A DNA stretch of 64,000 nt from the NCBI RefSeq assembly GCF_017908035.1, contig NZ_JAEQMU010000001.1, forward strand, positions 1,736,001-1,800,000, in the 5' to 3' direction. This document shows positions 17,226-25,527 of this stretch, piece after piece (position 1 is the stretch's first letter; each line of letters opens with the position of its first letter). The notes under the pieces were generated by a model. That model searched no databases. It had not been told where the DNA came from and saw only the letters and a list, made by a program, of their open reading frames with translations. Origin of the DNA: Sphingobacterium tabacisoli. Lineage in GTDB: Bacteria; Bacteroidota; Bacteroidia; Sphingobacteriales; Sphingobacteriaceae. The translations under genes and the position numbers were made by a program.

Positions 17226-18383
17226 CTAATTCATCCATGATTTGTAATAATCAGGGTCTTCCAGTGCTAACGCATCCTCCGTCAGCATCAACGGCCTAAA
17301 AGGATCAATCATTACTGCCAATTCATCTGTCCGCGTTTGTCCGATACTTTTTTCAACAGTACCTGGATGCGGTCCATGTGGTATCCCTCCGGGATGCAAC
17401 GTAATCTGCCCTTTCTCCACCGACTTACGGCTCATAAAATCACCATCCACGTAGTACAAAAGTTCATCCGAATCGACATTACTATGGTTGTAAGGAGCCG
17501 GAACCGCTAATGGGTGATAATCATATAAGCGAGGGCAAAAACTACACAATACAAAAGCATCGGTTTCGAAAGTCTGATGCACCGGAGGAGGTTGGTGCAA
17601 CATACCTGTAATAGGCATAAAGTCATGAATAGAAAATGCCCAAGGATAGTGATAGCCATCCCATCCGACAAAATCAAATGGATGACTGCCATACACATAC
17701 GGATAGATCAATCCCTCTTTTTTGATCTTGACCTCAAAATCGCCTACTTCATCAAAAGTCTCCAGATTTTCAGGAACACGGATATCACGTTCATAAAATG
17801 GAGCGTGCTCCATCAATTGTCCAAATTCATTGCGGTAACGCTTTGGCGTACGGACTGGAGAAAAAGACTCTACGATCAATAAACGATTTGCCGTATCCTC
17901 AAAGTGCAACTGGTAAATTGTACCCCTCGGGATCACCAGATAATCACCGTAAGAAAATGTGATCTGTCCATATCCGGTTTTTAAAACACCTCTTCCCTCA
18001 TGGATAAAGATGATTTCATCAGCCTGACTATTCTTATAAAAATAGTCTGTCATCGAATGTCGGGGAGCAGCCAAGGAGATGTAAAGATCCTGATTCACCA
18101 ATACGGGCTTACGACTCTCCAAATAATCATCGGCAGGGGCCAATGAAAATCCTTTCAGACTGGTATGCTTCAGATGCTTCTCCCGTGCAATTTTTGGAGA
18201 AACATCATAAGGTTCTCTTATTTGTCGAACCAAAGTTGGCGGATGACAGTGATATACAAGAGAGTAAACACTAGAAAAACCATGTGTTGAAACCAATTCT
18301 TCGGCGTATAAATCGCCATTTTCTTTTTTAAATACGGTATGTCGCTTGTTGGGGACCTTCCCGAGCTTATGATAAAATGCCAT
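17226..18383 (-). CDS. hmgA: Homogentisate 1,2-dioxygenase
   Basis: A 385-residue cupin dioxygenase that opens the aromatic ring of homogentisate to maleylacetoacetate. The N-terminal cupin carries I-H-E-G-R-G and G-D-Y-L-V-I-P-R-G-T; the C-terminal catalytic half has H-P-G-G-I-P-H-G-P-H-P-G with iron ligands. It is shorter than the roughly 440-residue animal enzyme, which is normal for the short bacterial group. It is the first gene of the minus-strand catabolic operon and faces a divergent fumarylacetoacetase-family gene across a 312-base spacer. No maleylacetoacetate isomerase was found in the window. Confidence 0.93.
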   Translation of the reverse strand: MAFYHKLGKVPNKRHTVFKKENGDLYAEELVSTHGFSSVYSLVYHCHPPTLVRQIREPYDVSPKIAREKHLKHTSLKGFSLAPADDYLESRKPVLVNQDLYISLAAPRHSMTDYFYKNSQADEIIFIHEGRGVLKTGYGQITFSYGDYLVIPRGTIYQLHFEDTANRLLIVESFSPVRTPKRYRNEFGQLMEHAPFYERDIRVPENLETFDEVGDFEVKIKKEGLIYPYVYGSHPFDFVGWDGYHYPWAFSIHDFMPITGMLHQPPPVHQTFETDAFVLCSFCPRLYDYHPLAVPAPYNHSNVDSDELLYYVDGDFMSRKSVEKGQITLHPGGIPHGPHPGTVEKSIGQTRTDELAVMIDPFRPLMLTEDALALEDPDYYKSWMN

Positions 18384-18695
18384 AATCCTCTGGTTTAAAA
18401 CAGTTAAAAAACAAAAAATGAAATACTCGATAAGCCTAGTTACGAGTTAAGTGAAATAAGGGGCTTAATACTGTGCAAACACAATCTCTGCTAGCATCGC
18501 TTTAATAAAAGCAATCAATCCTAAGGATAACTTTGGGGTATATACACAAAGATTGTACATAGCAGGGTTTATAATATGGTATAAAGATAAAAATATTTTC
18601 CAATATAATCCGACGAAAAAATTTTAATATTTATAATCATATGTATATTTGCACCGTAAATCTATAATTGAACCCTTTTTAATGCCGCTCTTTTT
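18384..18695. other. Divergent spacer between hmgA and the fumarylacetoacetase-family gene
   Basis: AT-rich 312-base region with no gene. The plus-strand promoter is visible near its right end (TATATTTG). No TAnnTTTG was found for the hmgA direction, and no strong palindrome was recognised for a shared regulator. Confidence 0.5.
18644..18651 (+). promoter_or_regulatory. -7 element of the fumarylacetoacetase-family promoter
   Basis: TATATTTG is a full TAnnTTTG match, followed by CACC. Transcription should start near 18656, giving a leader of about 40 bases before the ATG at 18696. Confidence 0.6.
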
Positions 18696-19670
18696 ATGAG
18701 AATTGTAACCTGTCTTCATGACAACGCCGAACATCTCGCTATTTTAATAGATACAACAGTTTACCGTTGCGCTGAAATCAGCGATCAACTTCCCACCTCT
18801 ATGCAGGAATTCTTAAATGGAGGCCATCCAAACATACTTACTTTGCAGCAGGCAGAAAAGAAAATTAAAAATGGCTCCATCAATATAAAAGGAACAAACA
18901 TAACAGAAGCTCAATTAATCGCACCTGTGCCCCACCCGACTTCCTGTAGAGATGCCTATGCTTTTAGACAGCATGTAGCCACCTCAAGACGTAATCGGGG
19001 CTTAGACATGATTCCGGAGTTCGATCAATTTCCCGTATTCTATTTCACAAACCATAACGCTATTTATGGCCCTGGAGATATTCCCTGTATGCCTCTCCAT
19101 ATGCAACAATTGGACTTCGAATTGGAAGTAGCAATAGTCATTAATAAAAGAGGAAAAAATATTAAAGCAGCGGAGGCTGACGACTATATAGCAGGCTATA
19201 TGATCATGAACGACATCAGTGCCCGTAAGCTACAGATGGAAGAAATGAAACTAAATTTAGGTCCAGCAAAAGGGAAAGACTTCGCGACCGTAATAGGTCC
19301 TTATTTGGTCACTAAAGACGAATTATTACCCTATAAAACACCTCACTACAAAGGTCATACGGGTGACTCTTACAATCTAGAAATGACATGTAAGGTAAAC
19401 GGAAAGCAGGTTTCTCTAGGCAATTTTGCAGACATGGACTGGACCTTTGCTGAAATCATAGAGCGTGCATCCTATGGTGTCGAACTTTTTCCAGGCGATG
19501 TAATAGGATCCGGAACCGTAGGAACCGGTTGCTTTCTCGAGCTCAATGGCACCGCACGCCTAGAAAACCCAAACCATACAGACCAATGGCTACAGGATGG
19601 CGATACGGTTACGCTTGAAGTAACAGGGCTTGGCCTATTGGAAAACAAAATAGTATTAACAAACGAATAA
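18696..19670 (+). CDS. Fumarylacetoacetate hydrolase family protein
   Basis: A 324-residue FAH-family protein; the C-terminal catalytic domain starts near residue 115. Metal-binding acidic residues are visible in D-F-E-L-E-V-A (about residue 148) and in the following N-D-I-S-A-R. G-K-D-F-A-T-V-I-G-P-Y and G-S-G-T-V-G-T-G-C are also family marks. Placed divergently from hmgA and hppD, it most likely performs the last step of tyrosine degradation, cleaving fumarylacetoacetate to fumarate and acetoacetate. The family also contains other C-C hydrolases and decarboxylases, so the assignment leans on context. The flavin reductase-like gene follows after 21 bases. Confidence 0.88.
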   Translation: MRIVTCLHDNAEHLAILIDTTVYRCAEISDQLPTSMQEFLNGGHPNILTLQQAEKKIKNGSINIKGTNITEAQLIAPVPHPTSCRDAYAFRQHVATSRRNRGLDMIPEFDQFPVFYFTNHNAIYGPGDIPCMPLHMQQLDFELEVAIVINKRGKNIKAAEADDYIAGYMIMNDISARKLQMEEMKLNLGPAKGKDFATVIGPYLVTKDELLPYKTPHYKGHTGDSYNLEMTCKVNGKQVSLGNFADMDWTFAEIIERASYGVELFPGDVIGSGTVGTGCFLELNGTARLENPNHTDQWLQDGDTVTLEVTGLGLLENKIVLTNE

Positions 19671-19691
19671 CGACCCTTATAAGTAGCGAAA

Positions 19692-20549
19692 ATGAGTAAT
19701 ATAGTAAGCTTCGACCCGAAAAAAGATCAGGCAATATTCGACAATCTGATCAAATATGCAATTGCACCTAGGCCTATATGTTTCGCCAGTACCATATCAA
19801 AAAATGGACAGGTCAACCTTAGCCCCTTCAGCTATTTCAATCTCATGTCGCACCAACCTCCCGTATGCGTATTCTCTCCATTGAGGCGTATGCGAGATGG
19901 CTCTACCAAACACACGCTCGAGAATATCTTGGAAGTAGACGAAGTCGTCATCAACATCGTAAACTACGATCTAGTACAACAACAATCTTTAGCAAGTACC
20001 GAATATGCCGAAGGAGTCGACGAGTTCAAAAAAGCAGGCCTCACTCCACTCCCTTCGACTTATATAAAACCACCTCGCGTAGCCGAGTCCCCAATTCAAC
20101 TCGAATGCAAGGTGCAACGTGTCATACCGCTGAGTGATCTTCCTGGCGCTGGAAATCTTGTCATTGCTGAAGTATTGGCCATGCATGTGCAGGCTCATCT
20201 GTTGGACGACAAAAATAATGTCAAACAACATGAACTGGACCTAGTAGCTAGACTTGGAGGCGATTGGTACTGTCGGGTGACACAGGACAACCTATTTATC
20301 GTCCCCAAACCACTTCGTAATTTAGGTATTGGGGTAGACAACCTACCCGAAGCCATCCGTCTATCTAAGGTACTGACCGGAAATCATCTAGGCTTACTGG
20401 CCAATGTAGAAATCATCCCGTCCCTAGACAATACAGTAGACGTAAATATCGATTACAGTGATTCAACGCACATACATAGCTTTGCCGCGCAATTGCTAGA
20501 TCAAGGAAAATTACAAGAAGCCTGGCAAGTGCTGTTACGAAGTGTATAG
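19692..20549 (+). CDS. Flavin reductase-like domain protein
   Basis: A 285-residue protein with an FMN-binding split-barrel of the flavin reductase-like family at about residues 15-200: A-I-A-P-R-P-I-C-F-A-S-T near the start and N-L-S-P-F-S-Y-F-N are typical. A C-terminal stretch of about 80 residues follows without a recognised domain. It is 21 bases downstream of the fumarylacetoacetase-family gene and is probably co-transcribed with it. What it reduces is unknown; it may support an oxygenase of aromatic metabolism or have a separate role. It is followed by the GAGCGCTC repeat array. Confidence 0.82.
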   Translation: MSNIVSFDPKKDQAIFDNLIKYAIAPRPICFASTISKNGQVNLSPFSYFNLMSHQPPVCVFSPLRRMRDGSTKHTLENILEVDEVVINIVNYDLVQQQSLASTEYAEGVDEFKKAGLTPLPSTYIKPPRVAESPIQLECKVQRVIPLSDLPGAGNLVIAEVLAMHVQAHLLDDKNNVKQHELDLVARLGGDWYCRVTQDNLFIVPKPLRNLGIGVDNLPEAIRLSKVLTGNHLGLLANVEIIPSLDNTVDVNIDYSDSTHIHSFAAQLLDQGKLQEAWQVLLRSV

Positions 20550-20587
20550 GAATGTTTAAAAAGTTAGCCTGTTGACTTTCTAAAAGC

Positions 20588-20640
20588 GAGCGCTCAATTC
20601 AACAAGAATGAGCGCTCATTTTATGTAAATGGAGCGCTCA
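20588..20640. repeat. Three GAGCGCTCA repeats at exact 22-base spacing
   Basis: The palindrome GAGCGCTC followed by A occurs at 20588, 20610 and 20632. Sequences between copies differ. Because each copy is self-complementary, any two can pair; copies 2 and 3 make a terminator. Confidence 0.85.
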
Positions 20641-20647
20641 TTTTTTT
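20607..20647 (+). terminator. Terminator formed by repeat copies 2 and 3
   Basis: AATGAGCGCTC (20607-20617) pairs with GAGCGCTCATT (20632-20642) and is followed by a run of T. It ends the plus-strand fumarylacetoacetase/flavin reductase unit. Copies 1 and 2 could also pair, allowing alternative structures. Confidence 0.65.
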
Positions 20648-20679
20648 AAAAAGGAGCGACCGCCAATGTGCACCTTTAG

Positions 20680-21243
20680 TTACTCTGCAATCAGCTTCAA
20701 CAATCCATCCTTAATATTAGGGTTACCAAAATCCACCATCCCCGTATGCTGTACAGCGACCTCGCCACGCTTGTCCAAAATCACAGTCATCGGAATGGAG
20801 CTCGTCTCCAATTCAGAAGGTAATGGGCCGTGCAAGGTATATAACGGGAGATCAAATTTATTCTTCGCCATAAACTTAGAAGCCCCCTTAATATCCTCAT
20901 CTACATCGATAGCCATGAATACGATATCCTTATTTGACTTCAAATCCAAAAATAACGTATTCAATGAAGGCATTTCCCGGATACAGGGAGGACACCAAGT
21001 CGCCCAAAAATTCATAACCACCACCTTCCCGCGAAGGGAGTCCAAGGTCGTAACCCGATTATTGATATCTACAAAACTTGCACTCACGCCAGCTGTAACC
21101 TCCTTCACATCCGTTCCTACTTTTTCCATAGCGATCGAATCTGCTAGAATAGTATTTTCTTTATCACCTGTCTCTTTAGTGTTATTGGCACAACCAACAA
21201 CCAGTAGTGCCCCGGCAATCATCATCAACAATTTTCTTTCCAT
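20680..21243 (-). CDS. TlpA-family thioredoxin lipoprotein
   Basis: A 187-residue lipoprotein: the signal M-E-R-K-L-L-M-M-I-A-G-A-L-L-V-V-G-C ends at a lipobox cysteine (residue 18). The thioredoxin domain spans about 45-187, with active site W-C-P-P-C and the cis-proline in S-S-I-P-M-T. It should act as a periplasmic thiol-disulfide oxidoreductase anchored to a membrane. It is the last gene of an RND efflux operon, 21 bases after the adaptor gene. This is an unusual partner for a drug-type pump and suggests the pump substrate or a pump part needs thiol chemistry. Confidence 0.9.
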   Translation of the reverse strand: MERKLLMMIAGALLVVGCANNTKETGDKENTILADSIAMEKVGTDVKEVTAGVSASFVDINNRVTTLDSLRGKVVVMNFWATWCPPCIREMPSLNTLFLDLKSNKDIVFMAIDVDEDIKGASKFMAKNKFDLPLYTLHGPLPSELETSSIPMTVILDKRGEVAVQHTGMVDFGNPNIKDGLLKLIAE

Positions 21244-21264
21244 ATCTGTATAATATTAATAGTA

Positions 21265-22353
21265 TTACTTCATTAAAGCCTTGACAACCTTTCCATCCGT
21301 AAGCTCTTCAGACGCACGGTTTACAACCCGATCTTCTGTCGTTATGGGCCCAAATACCTCAACCAGGTTTTCGTGCGAAATACCCAAGCGTACCGGAACT
21401 CGTTCTGTCTTCCCATCTTCTCCTACCCGTATTACAAACACGCCAGACTGTGCATTGACCACAGCTTCTTTAGGCACAAAGATAGTCTTCTGTGCCCGCT
21501 TCAAGGAAAGCTGTACATCAGCAAAATCTCCACCAATCAGGCTTTTATCTCCATTAGGCACTTCAAATTCCAAACTCAATGAACGCGTTGTAGGGTCTAT
21601 AAATTTAGCATTTCTCTTCAATTTGGTTGTAAACGTTCGATTAGGAATACTCAACACCTGAAATTCGGCAACAGTACTATCTGACACTGCCTGTCCATGC
21701 ACCTCAGGTACGACAACTTTCAACTTCAGTTTATCATTGGCCACCAAATTGAACATAGGTACACCACTGTCACCCAGCAACGCTCCCGTAGAAAAATTAC
21801 GTTGCGTAATAACACCGGAAAAAGGTGCACGGATCAATAAATAATCCTCCATATACTTCGATTTTTGATAAGCACCTCCTGCCTCTACAACCGCGGCGCT
21901 ATCCCTTAGCATATCACCATAGGCACGTTCCAGTTCCAGTGCCGATATCGCCCCTTTTTTGCGTCCATCGACATCATGCAAACGCTTATAACGTAATTTA
22001 CTAACCTCATAATTCGCTACTAACTGATGTTGCTTTGCACGATCGGATGTACTTTGTACATCCATTTCCGGAGCCTCCATTCGAGCGAGGAGTTGCCCTT
22101 TTTGCACATAATCGCCTACATCGACATGAATCTGCCGAACGAACCCCTTGACCTTTGAAAATAACGCCACCGACTCCTGTGGCTGTAGTTCCCCCGTCAA
22201 CTTAATACGATATTGCGGTTGTAACGATTGAGGATGAGAGACTGCTAGCTCCAGCGCCTCCCCTTTCTTGTCTGTCTGCTCCTGTTTATCACTACCTTGT
22301 TGCTTACACCCAAGGAATACCATGAAAACTAACAAAAAACTATATCTTATCAT
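21265..22353 (-). CDS. HlyD/AcrA-type periplasmic adaptor lipoprotein
   Basis: A 362-residue adaptor with a lipoprotein signal (V-F-L-G-C, Cys16). The barrel-sandwich hybrid is marked by G-F-V-R-Q-I-H-V-D-V-G-D-Y-V (about residues 68-81) and its partner half, R-A-P-F-S-G-V-I-T-Q-R-N-F (about 176-188). A short helical hairpin lies between them and beta-barrel and membrane-proximal domains follow. It bridges the RND pump and the TolC channel of this operon. It starts four bases after the pump gene. The order channel-pump-adaptor is the reverse of the common adaptor-pump-channel order. Confidence 0.9.
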   Translation of the reverse strand: MIRYSFLLVFMVFLGCKQQGSDKQEQTDKKGEALELAVSHPQSLQPQYRIKLTGELQPQESVALFSKVKGFVRQIHVDVGDYVQKGQLLARMEAPEMDVQSTSDRAKQHQLVANYEVSKLRYKRLHDVDGRKKGAISALELERAYGDMLRDSAAVVEAGGAYQKSKYMEDYLLIRAPFSGVITQRNFSTGALLGDSGVPMFNLVANDKLKLKVVVPEVHGQAVSDSTVAEFQVLSIPNRTFTTKLKRNAKFIDPTTRSLSLEFEVPNGDKSLIGGDFADVQLSLKRAQKTIFVPKEAVVNAQSGVFVIRVGEDGKTERVPVRLGISHENLVEVFGPITTEDRVVNRASEELTDGKVVKALMK

Positions 22354-22357
22354 CTTT

Positions 22358-25300
22358 TTAATTATTATAAAACTTACTATTTACATCATCGGGATCTAGA
22401 GAAGGTTCCAAATACGTAGCCTTCTTCATCATCAGTGAGAAAATAAGAGGAATCATCAATAAAATCACTAACGTAGAGCTAATCAAACCTCCAATTACTG
22501 CTTGACCAAGAGGTGCAATCTGCTCGCCTCCGTCGCCCATACCCAATGCCATCGGAATCATCCCCGCTACCATAGCTGCAGCTGTCATCAGAATAGGACG
22601 CAGACGGGATTTTGCGGCGATTATCGCCGCAAAACGGGCTGAAATAAAATATTTCTTACGATTCTGCTCTGCTTGATTCACCAAAAGAACCGCATTCGAA
22701 ACCGACACCCCGATAGACATGATAATCCCCATATAAGACTGCAGATTCAACGTACTTCCAAATATCCAAATGAAAAAAGAACTACCTGCAATCACAGCCG
22801 GGACAACGGATAGAATAACAAGACTGACACGTACCGATTGGTAGTAAGCACTCATCATAAAGAAAATAACTACAATCGCGATCGAAAGCCCTACCAAAAG
22901 CCCGGACAATGTTTCTTCTAATAACGTCAACGTTCCTTCCTTCCAAACCCGCATCCCCTTCGGAACCTCACCTATTTCGCTTAGCGCCTGATCAACGGCT
23001 TTATTCGCAGTACCTAAATCCGTCTGGTGAAGGTCTGCCAAAATCGTAACATAACGATTCGGTCCTCTACGATTTACCTGTCCCGCTACAGTGCTATGAG
23101 TAATAGTAGCCACGTCCTCCAATATCGGATAACTCTTTCCTTTTTGTAATGGCATCGCACGCAAATCTTCAACAGCTTGTATTAGATTTTCAGGAACCTG
23201 TACCTGAACCTGAAACACCAGCCCCGATTTGGGATCTACCCAAAGGTTCTTGTCTGTAAATCGAGTCGAAGAAGTCGTTGCAGAGATGTTACGTGACACC
23301 TCTTGGACGGTCAAACCATATTGTGCGAGACGCTTACGATCGAGTTTGATATCAATAATGGGATAATGCAAAGGTTCTGCAATCTGTACATCCCTCAAAA
23401 AGTCATAATCTGACAGTTTAGACACCAACTTTTTAGCATAAGATTCGGCAGCCATCAGCTGTGGTGCACTCACCTTCACTTCAACTGGTGTCATCGAACC
23501 TTGGCCTATGATTTTATCCATCAGCTCCATCGGTTCGAAGTTGATGGTTACCGTAGGAAAATCTTTATCAATCCGTTCGCGGATCTGTTCTTTTAATACA
23601 TCATTCTTTAGACCGATTTTCTTTTTATCCAAAGACAATTGTAAAACGCCCTCGCCAGTCGTACTGTTAAAAAGAAAAATAGGGTTAATAGGATTTGCAG
23701 AAGGGTGCATACCGACAAAAGCTGAACTTATTTTCACACTATTTTCAGGTAGCATTGCTGTAATAGATTCTCCAATTTTACGAACGGTCTCTTCTGTATG
23801 TTCGAGACGTGTACCTTCCGGAAGCCGTATACGCAACTGAAAGTCACCACCTTCAGAACGTGGCAAAATATCCGTCCCCAAAAGCGAAAACATCAAAAAG
23901 ATAGCTCCAAAACTCAGGATCAAATAACCTATTGTAGGCACTATCGAACGACGCACCAGGCGACGTACCAAAAATGCATACTTCACATTCACACGCTCCA
24001 TAAATGACCTCTTACGACGAACGAACTGCCCATGTACCTTAGACTTCATAATCCAATTGGCCATAATAGGCACAAAAGTCTGCGAAGCAATAAAAGAAGC
24101 GATCATCGCGAATGCAACAGCAAGCGACAAAGGCATAAACATATCCCGAGGTATACCACTCATCATAAACGCAGGAGTAAGCACGGCTAGGATACTTAAT
24201 AAAATCAACAACTTGGGTGCTGAAATCTCTAACAACGCATCCAGGATAGCTCGGGCTTTAGACTTACCCAATTCCATATGTTGGTGAATATTTTCAATAG
24301 TAACCGTAGCTTCATCTACCAGAATACCAATCGAAAGAGCCAAACCGCTTAAGGTCATAATATTGACACTCTGCCCAAAGAAATAAAGTGTGATCACAGC
24401 TGTGATAATAGCGATTGGAATGGTCAAAACCACAATTAACGCCCCTCGGACATCTCCTAGGAAAAGAAAAACCATCAGGCCTGTCAGCAACGCACCCAAA
24501 GCTCCCTCAAAAATCAGATTAGATAACGAACGGGAGATATACACCGACTGGTCAAAAGCATAACTGATTTTAACCCCTTCAGGCAATAGATTCTCCAGCA
24601 TGGGCAACGATTTCTTAAGATTGTCCACTGCTGTTAGCGTCGATGCATCAGGCTTCTTAATAATAGGAAGGTAAACAGATCGCTTACCATTGATTAAGGC
24701 ATAACCTACCGTTTGATCCGCAGCATCCATCACCGTAGCGACATCTCCAACCAACAATGTCCGATCAGCAATTGTCTTTATGGGTGTCTGGAGGAACTCC
24801 TCTACACCATCCGCAATAGAATTGACTGGTGCCATAAGATTTTTATCTCCCAATCGCACATTACCTGCCGGCGAGGAAACCGAGTTTTTAGTAATCGCCA
24901 ATGTGACCTCTTCTGGGCTCAAGCCTGCGGCCTTCATCTTTTGTGGATCAATATTCACCACCAAACTACGCATATTACCTCCAAATGGAGCTGGAGCTGT
25001 AATACCAGGTATATTGACAAACATAGGCCTTACTTTAGTAATCGCCATAGTCTGAAGCTCTGTCACAGAGTGTTTTTCACTATCAAAAACCAATTGTCCT
25101 ACGGGAAGAGAGCTCCCGTCAAAACGCACCACCATAGGTGGCACGGCACCTGGTGGCAAAAAACCCATGGCACGCGATACCTGCATACTCAGCTCGGCCG
25201 AAGCCTGGGACATATCCGTACCCGGATAAAAAGTCAATTTCATTAGCGAAAGACCTTGGATGCTTTTAAAATCCAATTCCTTAACACCGTTGACAAAAAG

Positions 25301-25513
25301 TAAAACCTTCTGAAACTCGTTCGCCATAAAACCGTCCATATAGGCAGGCGAAAGCCCACCATAGGGCATCGCTATATACATAGCAGGCGACTCAATCTCT
25401 GGAAAGATATCCACCTTAATCTTTTGAATAACCGGCCACGAAAAATAAGCAATCGCTATGATAACCATAATGAATGCAATAGGCTTCCGAAGCGCTGTTC
25501 TAATAATATTCAT
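22358..25513 (-). CDS. RND-family efflux pump, inner-membrane component
   Basis: A 1051-residue AcrB/MdtB-like RND transporter with 12 predicted membrane helices. The first is at residues 12-30 (F-I-M-V-I-I-A-I-A-Y-F), the proton-relay helix carries G-I-L-V-D-E-A-T-V-T-I-E-N at about 398-410, and G-D-V-R-G-A-L-I-V is typical. The P-M-V-V-R-F-D pore-domain motif at about residue 140 is present. It lacks the heavy-metal-subfamily D-G-A-I-V-M signature, so organic or uncharacterised substrates are more likely. It lies between the TolC gene (14-base gap) and the adaptor gene (4-base gap). Confidence 0.93.
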   Translation of the reverse strand: MNIIRTALRKPIAFIMVIIAIAYFSWPVIQKIKVDIFPEIESPAMYIAMPYGGLSPAYMDGFMANEFQKVLLFVNGVKELDFKSIQGLSLMKLTFYPGTDMSQASAELSMQVSRAMGFLPPGAVPPMVVRFDGSSLPVGQLVFDSEKHSVTELQTMAITKVRPMFVNIPGITAPAPFGGNMRSLVVNIDPQKMKAAGLSPEEVTLAITKNSVSSPAGNVRLGDKNLMAPVNSIADGVEEFLQTPIKTIADRTLLVGDVATVMDAADQTVGYALINGKRSVYLPIIKKPDASTLTAVDNLKKSLPMLENLLPEGVKISYAFDQSVYISRSLSNLIFEGALGALLTGLMVFLFLGDVRGALIVVLTIPIAIITAVITLYFFGQSVNIMTLSGLALSIGILVDEATVTIENIHQHMELGKSKARAILDALLEISAPKLLILLSILAVLTPAFMMSGIPRDMFMPLSLAVAFAMIASFIASQTFVPIMANWIMKSKVHGQFVRRKRSFMERVNVKYAFLVRRLVRRSIVPTIGYLILSFGAIFLMFSLLGTDILPRSEGGDFQLRIRLPEGTRLEHTEETVRKIGESITAMLPENSVKISSAFVGMHPSANPINPIFLFNSTTGEGVLQLSLDKKKIGLKNDVLKEQIRERIDKDFPTVTINFEPMELMDKIIGQGSMTPVEVKVSAPQLMAAESYAKKLVSKLSDYDFLRDVQIAEPLHYPIIDIKLDRKRLAQYGLTVQEVSRNISATTSSTRFTDKNLWVDPKSGLVFQVQVQVPENLIQAVEDLRAMPLQKGKSYPILEDVATITHSTVAGQVNRRGPNRYVTILADLHQTDLGTANKAVDQALSEIGEVPKGMRVWKEGTLTLLEETLSGLLVGLSIAIVVIFFMMSAYYQSVRVSLVILSVVPAVIAGSSFFIWIFGSTLNLQSYMGIIMSIGVSVSNAVLLVNQAEQNRKKYFISARFAAIIAAKSRLRPILMTAAAMVAGMIPMALGMGDGGEQIAPLGQAVIGGLISSTLVILLMIPLIFSLMMKKATYLEPSLDPDDVNSKFYNN

Positions 25514-25527
25514 ATGTGTATTACGAT

